NCBI GenBank assembly: GCA_002238825.1
Contig: MPNC01000001.1
Location: 496,001 to 560,000 of the forward strand
Reading direction: 5' to 3'
Origin: SAR202 cluster bacterium bin87
Lineage (GTDB): Bacteria > Chloroflexota > Dehalococcoidia > Lucifugimonadales > UBA3495
Length of the DNA: 64,000 nucleotides
Shown here: positions 62,102 through 64,000 of the stretch, piece after piece
Layout: the number at the start of each line of letters is the position of its first letter
Numbering within the stretch: the stretch's first letter is position 1
Made by a program: the position numbers and the translations under genes
Notes under the pieces: generated by a model
Databases searched by the model: none
What the model was told of the DNA's origin: nothing
The model's input: only the letters and a program-made list of their open reading frames with translations

Positions 62102-64000
62102 TCACTCTCCAGGTTCCACACGCACCGCGCACACCTTGTACTCCGGTATTTTCGAATCCGGATCGTACACGGCGTTGGTCAGGAAGTTTGCCGCCGAGTC
62201 GCTCAAGCGTACGAAAGGTATGAAGATCTCGCCGGTGCGCATTCGGTAGGTGTATCGCGCCACTCCGGTGAGTTCACCACGCCGGGAATGAACCCTCACG
62301 CTGCCCCCGTCGCGCAAACCAAACCGCTCGCCATCGGCGGGATTGATCGAGACCTCGAGATCCGGCGCCCGCGCCAACAGGCTCCCCACCCGCCGCGTGA
62401 TCGTGCCCCCGTGCCAGTGGTACAGCACTCTGCCCGTGTTCAAGACCAGGGGGAACCTTTCCGTGGGAGTTTCCGCCGCCACCGGCCCCTGCTCGTAGGC
62501 CACGAATTTGGCCCGTTCGCCCCTGGGGAAGTTTTCTCCATAGAGATAGCTGGTCCCCGGATGGTCCGGCGTCGGGCAAGGCCATTGGATGCCGCCTTCA
62601 TCGTCCAATCGCTCGTAGGAAATCCCCGCCAGCAACGGATTCAGGCTGGCCATCTCCGCGAAAATGTCGGACGGATGCCCGTAGGCGAACTGATCCGCGA
62701 CAGGCAATCCTAGCCGATCGCCGATTCGCGTCGCCAGATCATCGACAATAGCCCAGTCCGGCCTGCTTTCGCCCACAGGTTCCACCACTTGCCGGACCCT
62801 CTGCACGCGGCGCTCACTGTTGGTGAAAGTCCCGTCCTTCTCCGCGAAGCTGGTTGCGGGCAATATGACGTCCGCCAGACGGGCCGTCTCGTGCATGAAA
62901 ATGTCCTGCACCACCAGGAAGTCCAGTTTGCGGAACAGTTCCTCGGCCCGGTTGAGGTCGGGTTCGCTGAGCAGGGGATTTTCGCCGGTGATGTACATCG
63001 CCTGCACGCCGTCCGGTTGGCCAATGGAATCCACCATGTCGGTCACGACCCGTCCCTCGTGATCAGGCAGCATGCCGTCAGCACCCCAGGCCCGGCCGAA
63101 CTTCTCCAACGATTCGGGTCGGAGGCTCTGGTAGCCCGGCAGCGAGTCGGGAACACAGCCGGCGTCGCCGCATCCCTGCACGTTGTTCTGGCCTCGCAGC
63201 GGCGAAATGCCGGCCCCCCGGAAGCCGAGTTGCCCGGTGACCAGCGCCAGGTTGAGCACCGAGTGGACGTTGGCGGTCCCGTTGGTGTGCTGGGTCAGTC
63301 CCATTCCCCATATCAGGCAGGCGCCTCCGCGATCAACATCGGCGCTTCCCAGCCGGGGAACCGGCGGCCGCGCCACCATGCGAGCCGCCGCACGGATGTC
63401 GTCCGCGGAAACTCCGGTGATCGCGGATGCCCGCTCTGGGGTGTAACCGTCGATCACAGATCGCCACTCGTCGTAACGCTCGGTGCGCCGGCTAACGAAC
63501 CCGTCGTCCGCCAATCCTTCCGTCACCACCACCTGAGCCATGGCATTCAGCAGCGCCACGTCCGTACCGGGATATGCCCGCAGCCAGAGGTCGGCGTAGT
63601 CGCACATATCTATTCGTCGCGGGTTGATCACGATGAGCTTGGCGCCCCTTTCCACCACGGCGCGGCGCATCCGCGAGGCGGCTACCGGATGGTTGGATGT
63701 GGGATCGCAACCCATCACCACCAGGCAACCGGCGTTTTCGTAGTCCGTGTAGGAGTTGCTCGTCGCCCCACTGCCCAGCGAGGTCAGCATCGCGGCGACC
63801 GATGGCGCATGACACAAACGCGTGCAGTGGTCGATGTTGTTGCTGCCCATCACCAGCCGAGCAAACTTCTGCTGGACGTAGCCGTCTTCATTCGTCGCCT
63901 TGGCGGAGCACAGCGTCCCAAAAGACTCGCCCCGGTAGTCGACCAGACGCGAGGCCACCAAGTCCAGCGCCTCGTCCCAGGTCGCTTCGCGTAAGTCCCC
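62102..64000 (-). CDS. fdhA: Formate dehydrogenase-type molybdopterin oxidoreductase, truncated at window end
   Basis: The frame is open to base 64000, so the N-terminal part lies outside. The visible 632 residues belong to the molybdopterin (DMSO-reductase) superfamily close to formate dehydrogenase alpha. The active site reads IDHCTRLCHAPSV; the residue equivalent to Sec/Cys of formate dehydrogenase is the Cys of RLCHAPS, so this is a Cys enzyme. Other blocks are GCDPTSNHPVAASRM, GGACLIWGMGLTQHTNGTANV, RGQNNVQGCGDAG and the C-terminal Molydop_binding region RVLYHWHGGTITRR. Partner Fe-S and diaphorase subunits would be expected upstream, beyond the window. Confidence 0.82.
   Translation of the reverse strand, partial: GDLREATWDEALDLVASRLVDYRGESFGTLCSAKATNEDGYVQQKFARLVMGSNNIDHCTRLCHAPSVAAMLTSLGSGATSNSYTDYENAGCLVVMGCDPTSNHPVAASRMRRAVVERGAKLIVINPRRIDMCDYADLWLRAYPGTDVALLNAMAQVVVTEGLADDGFVSRRTERYDEWRSVIDGYTPERASAITGVSADDIRAAARMVARPPVPRLGSADVDRGGACLIWGMGLTQHTNGTANVHSVLNLALVTGQLGFRGAGISPLRGQNNVQGCGDAGCVPDSLPGYQSLRPESLEKFGRAWGADGMLPDHEGRVVTDMVDSIGQPDGVQAMYITGENPLLSEPDLNRAEELFRKLDFLVVQDIFMHETARLADVILPATSFAEKDGTFTNSERRVQRVRQVVEPVGESRPDWAIVDDLATRIGDRLGLPVADQFAYGHPSDIFAEMASLNPLLAGISYERLDDEGGIQWPCPTPDHPGTSYLYGENFPRGERAKFVAYEQGPVAAETPTERFPLVLNTGRVLYHWHGGTITRRVGSLLARAPDLEVSINPADGERFGLRDGGSVRVHSRRGELTGVARYTYRMRTGEIFIPFVRLSDSAANFLTNAVYDPDSKIPEYKVCAVRVEPGE

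Overview
Organism. The window is GC-rich, densely coded bacterial chromosome. The gene content fits a Chloroflexota lineage close to SAR202/Dehalococcoidia: several CaiB/BaiF CoA-transferases, luciferase-like flavin monooxygenases, a form-II CO-dehydrogenase-like coxSLM set, PaREP1-like and Uma2-like proteins, a DUF1800/DUF1501/NHL block and abundant palindromic repeats. This assignment is inferred from gene families; there is no rRNA gene and I found no convincing tRNA gene.

Layout. 0-15.9 kb: FAD oxidase, CoA-transferase, CitE-like lyase, two tandem giant FtsX-type permeases, a flavin monooxygenase and a CtaG-like protein, mostly on the minus strand. 16-20 kb: two more CaiB/BaiF proteins and a double-hotdog MaoC-type dehydratase. 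20-25 kb: housekeeping genes (tyrS, ribF, rsmD, coaD). 25-33 kb: a complete F1Fo ATP synthase operon (AtpI/Z-like, atpB-E-F-H-A-G-D-C) with a clear promoter and a convergent rex. 34-42 kb: DUF503, a SelW-like selenoprotein, a hydrolase, a large membrane Fe-S oxidoreductase, HNH, Smr, holB and lysA. 42-44 kb: a collagen-like surface protein, an ORF split by a small mobile element, and an XRE regulator with paired operators. 44-52 kb: coxSLM, surE, a repeat island, an MFS transporter and a PIG-L deacetylase. 52.6-56.4 kb: DUF1800, DUF1501 and an NHL propeller. 56.5-64 kb: mogA, HIT, enoyl-CoA hydratase, hydrolase, flavin monooxygenase, a PaREP1-like protein coupled to a Sec-containing peroxiredoxin-like protein, and a truncated formate dehydrogenase-type molybdoenzyme.

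Main discoveries. (1) Two genes that look broken by an in-frame TGA are best read as selenoproteins: a SelW/Rdx protein with Cys-x-x-Sec (34620-34889) and an AhpC/TSA-like protein with Sec-Pro-Tyr-Cys (61583-62074). Each TGA is followed by a hairpin with a 5-nt apical loop carrying G at its second position, as expected of a bacterial SECIS element. (2) A set of non-coding MITE-like elements (145, 132, 160, 209 and 167 bp) has terminal inverted repeats. One has a perfect 10-bp target-site duplication and another an 8-bp one. They mix and match: elements with different ends share the same palindromic core, and elements with the same ends carry different cores. The 160-bp element splits an ORF that is restored in frame when the element and one duplication are removed.

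How the genes work together. The ATP synthase, Rex, the Fe-S oxidoreductase, the CO-dehydrogenase-like enzyme and the formate dehydrogenase-type enzyme suggest a respiratory organism using organic C1 and acyl substrates. MogA serves the molybdoenzymes. CoA-transferases, the MaoC-type dehydratase, the CitE-like lyase and enoyl-CoA hydratase point to CoA-thioester metabolism whose substrates cannot be named from sequence. The selenoproteins suggest Sec-based thiol redox defence.
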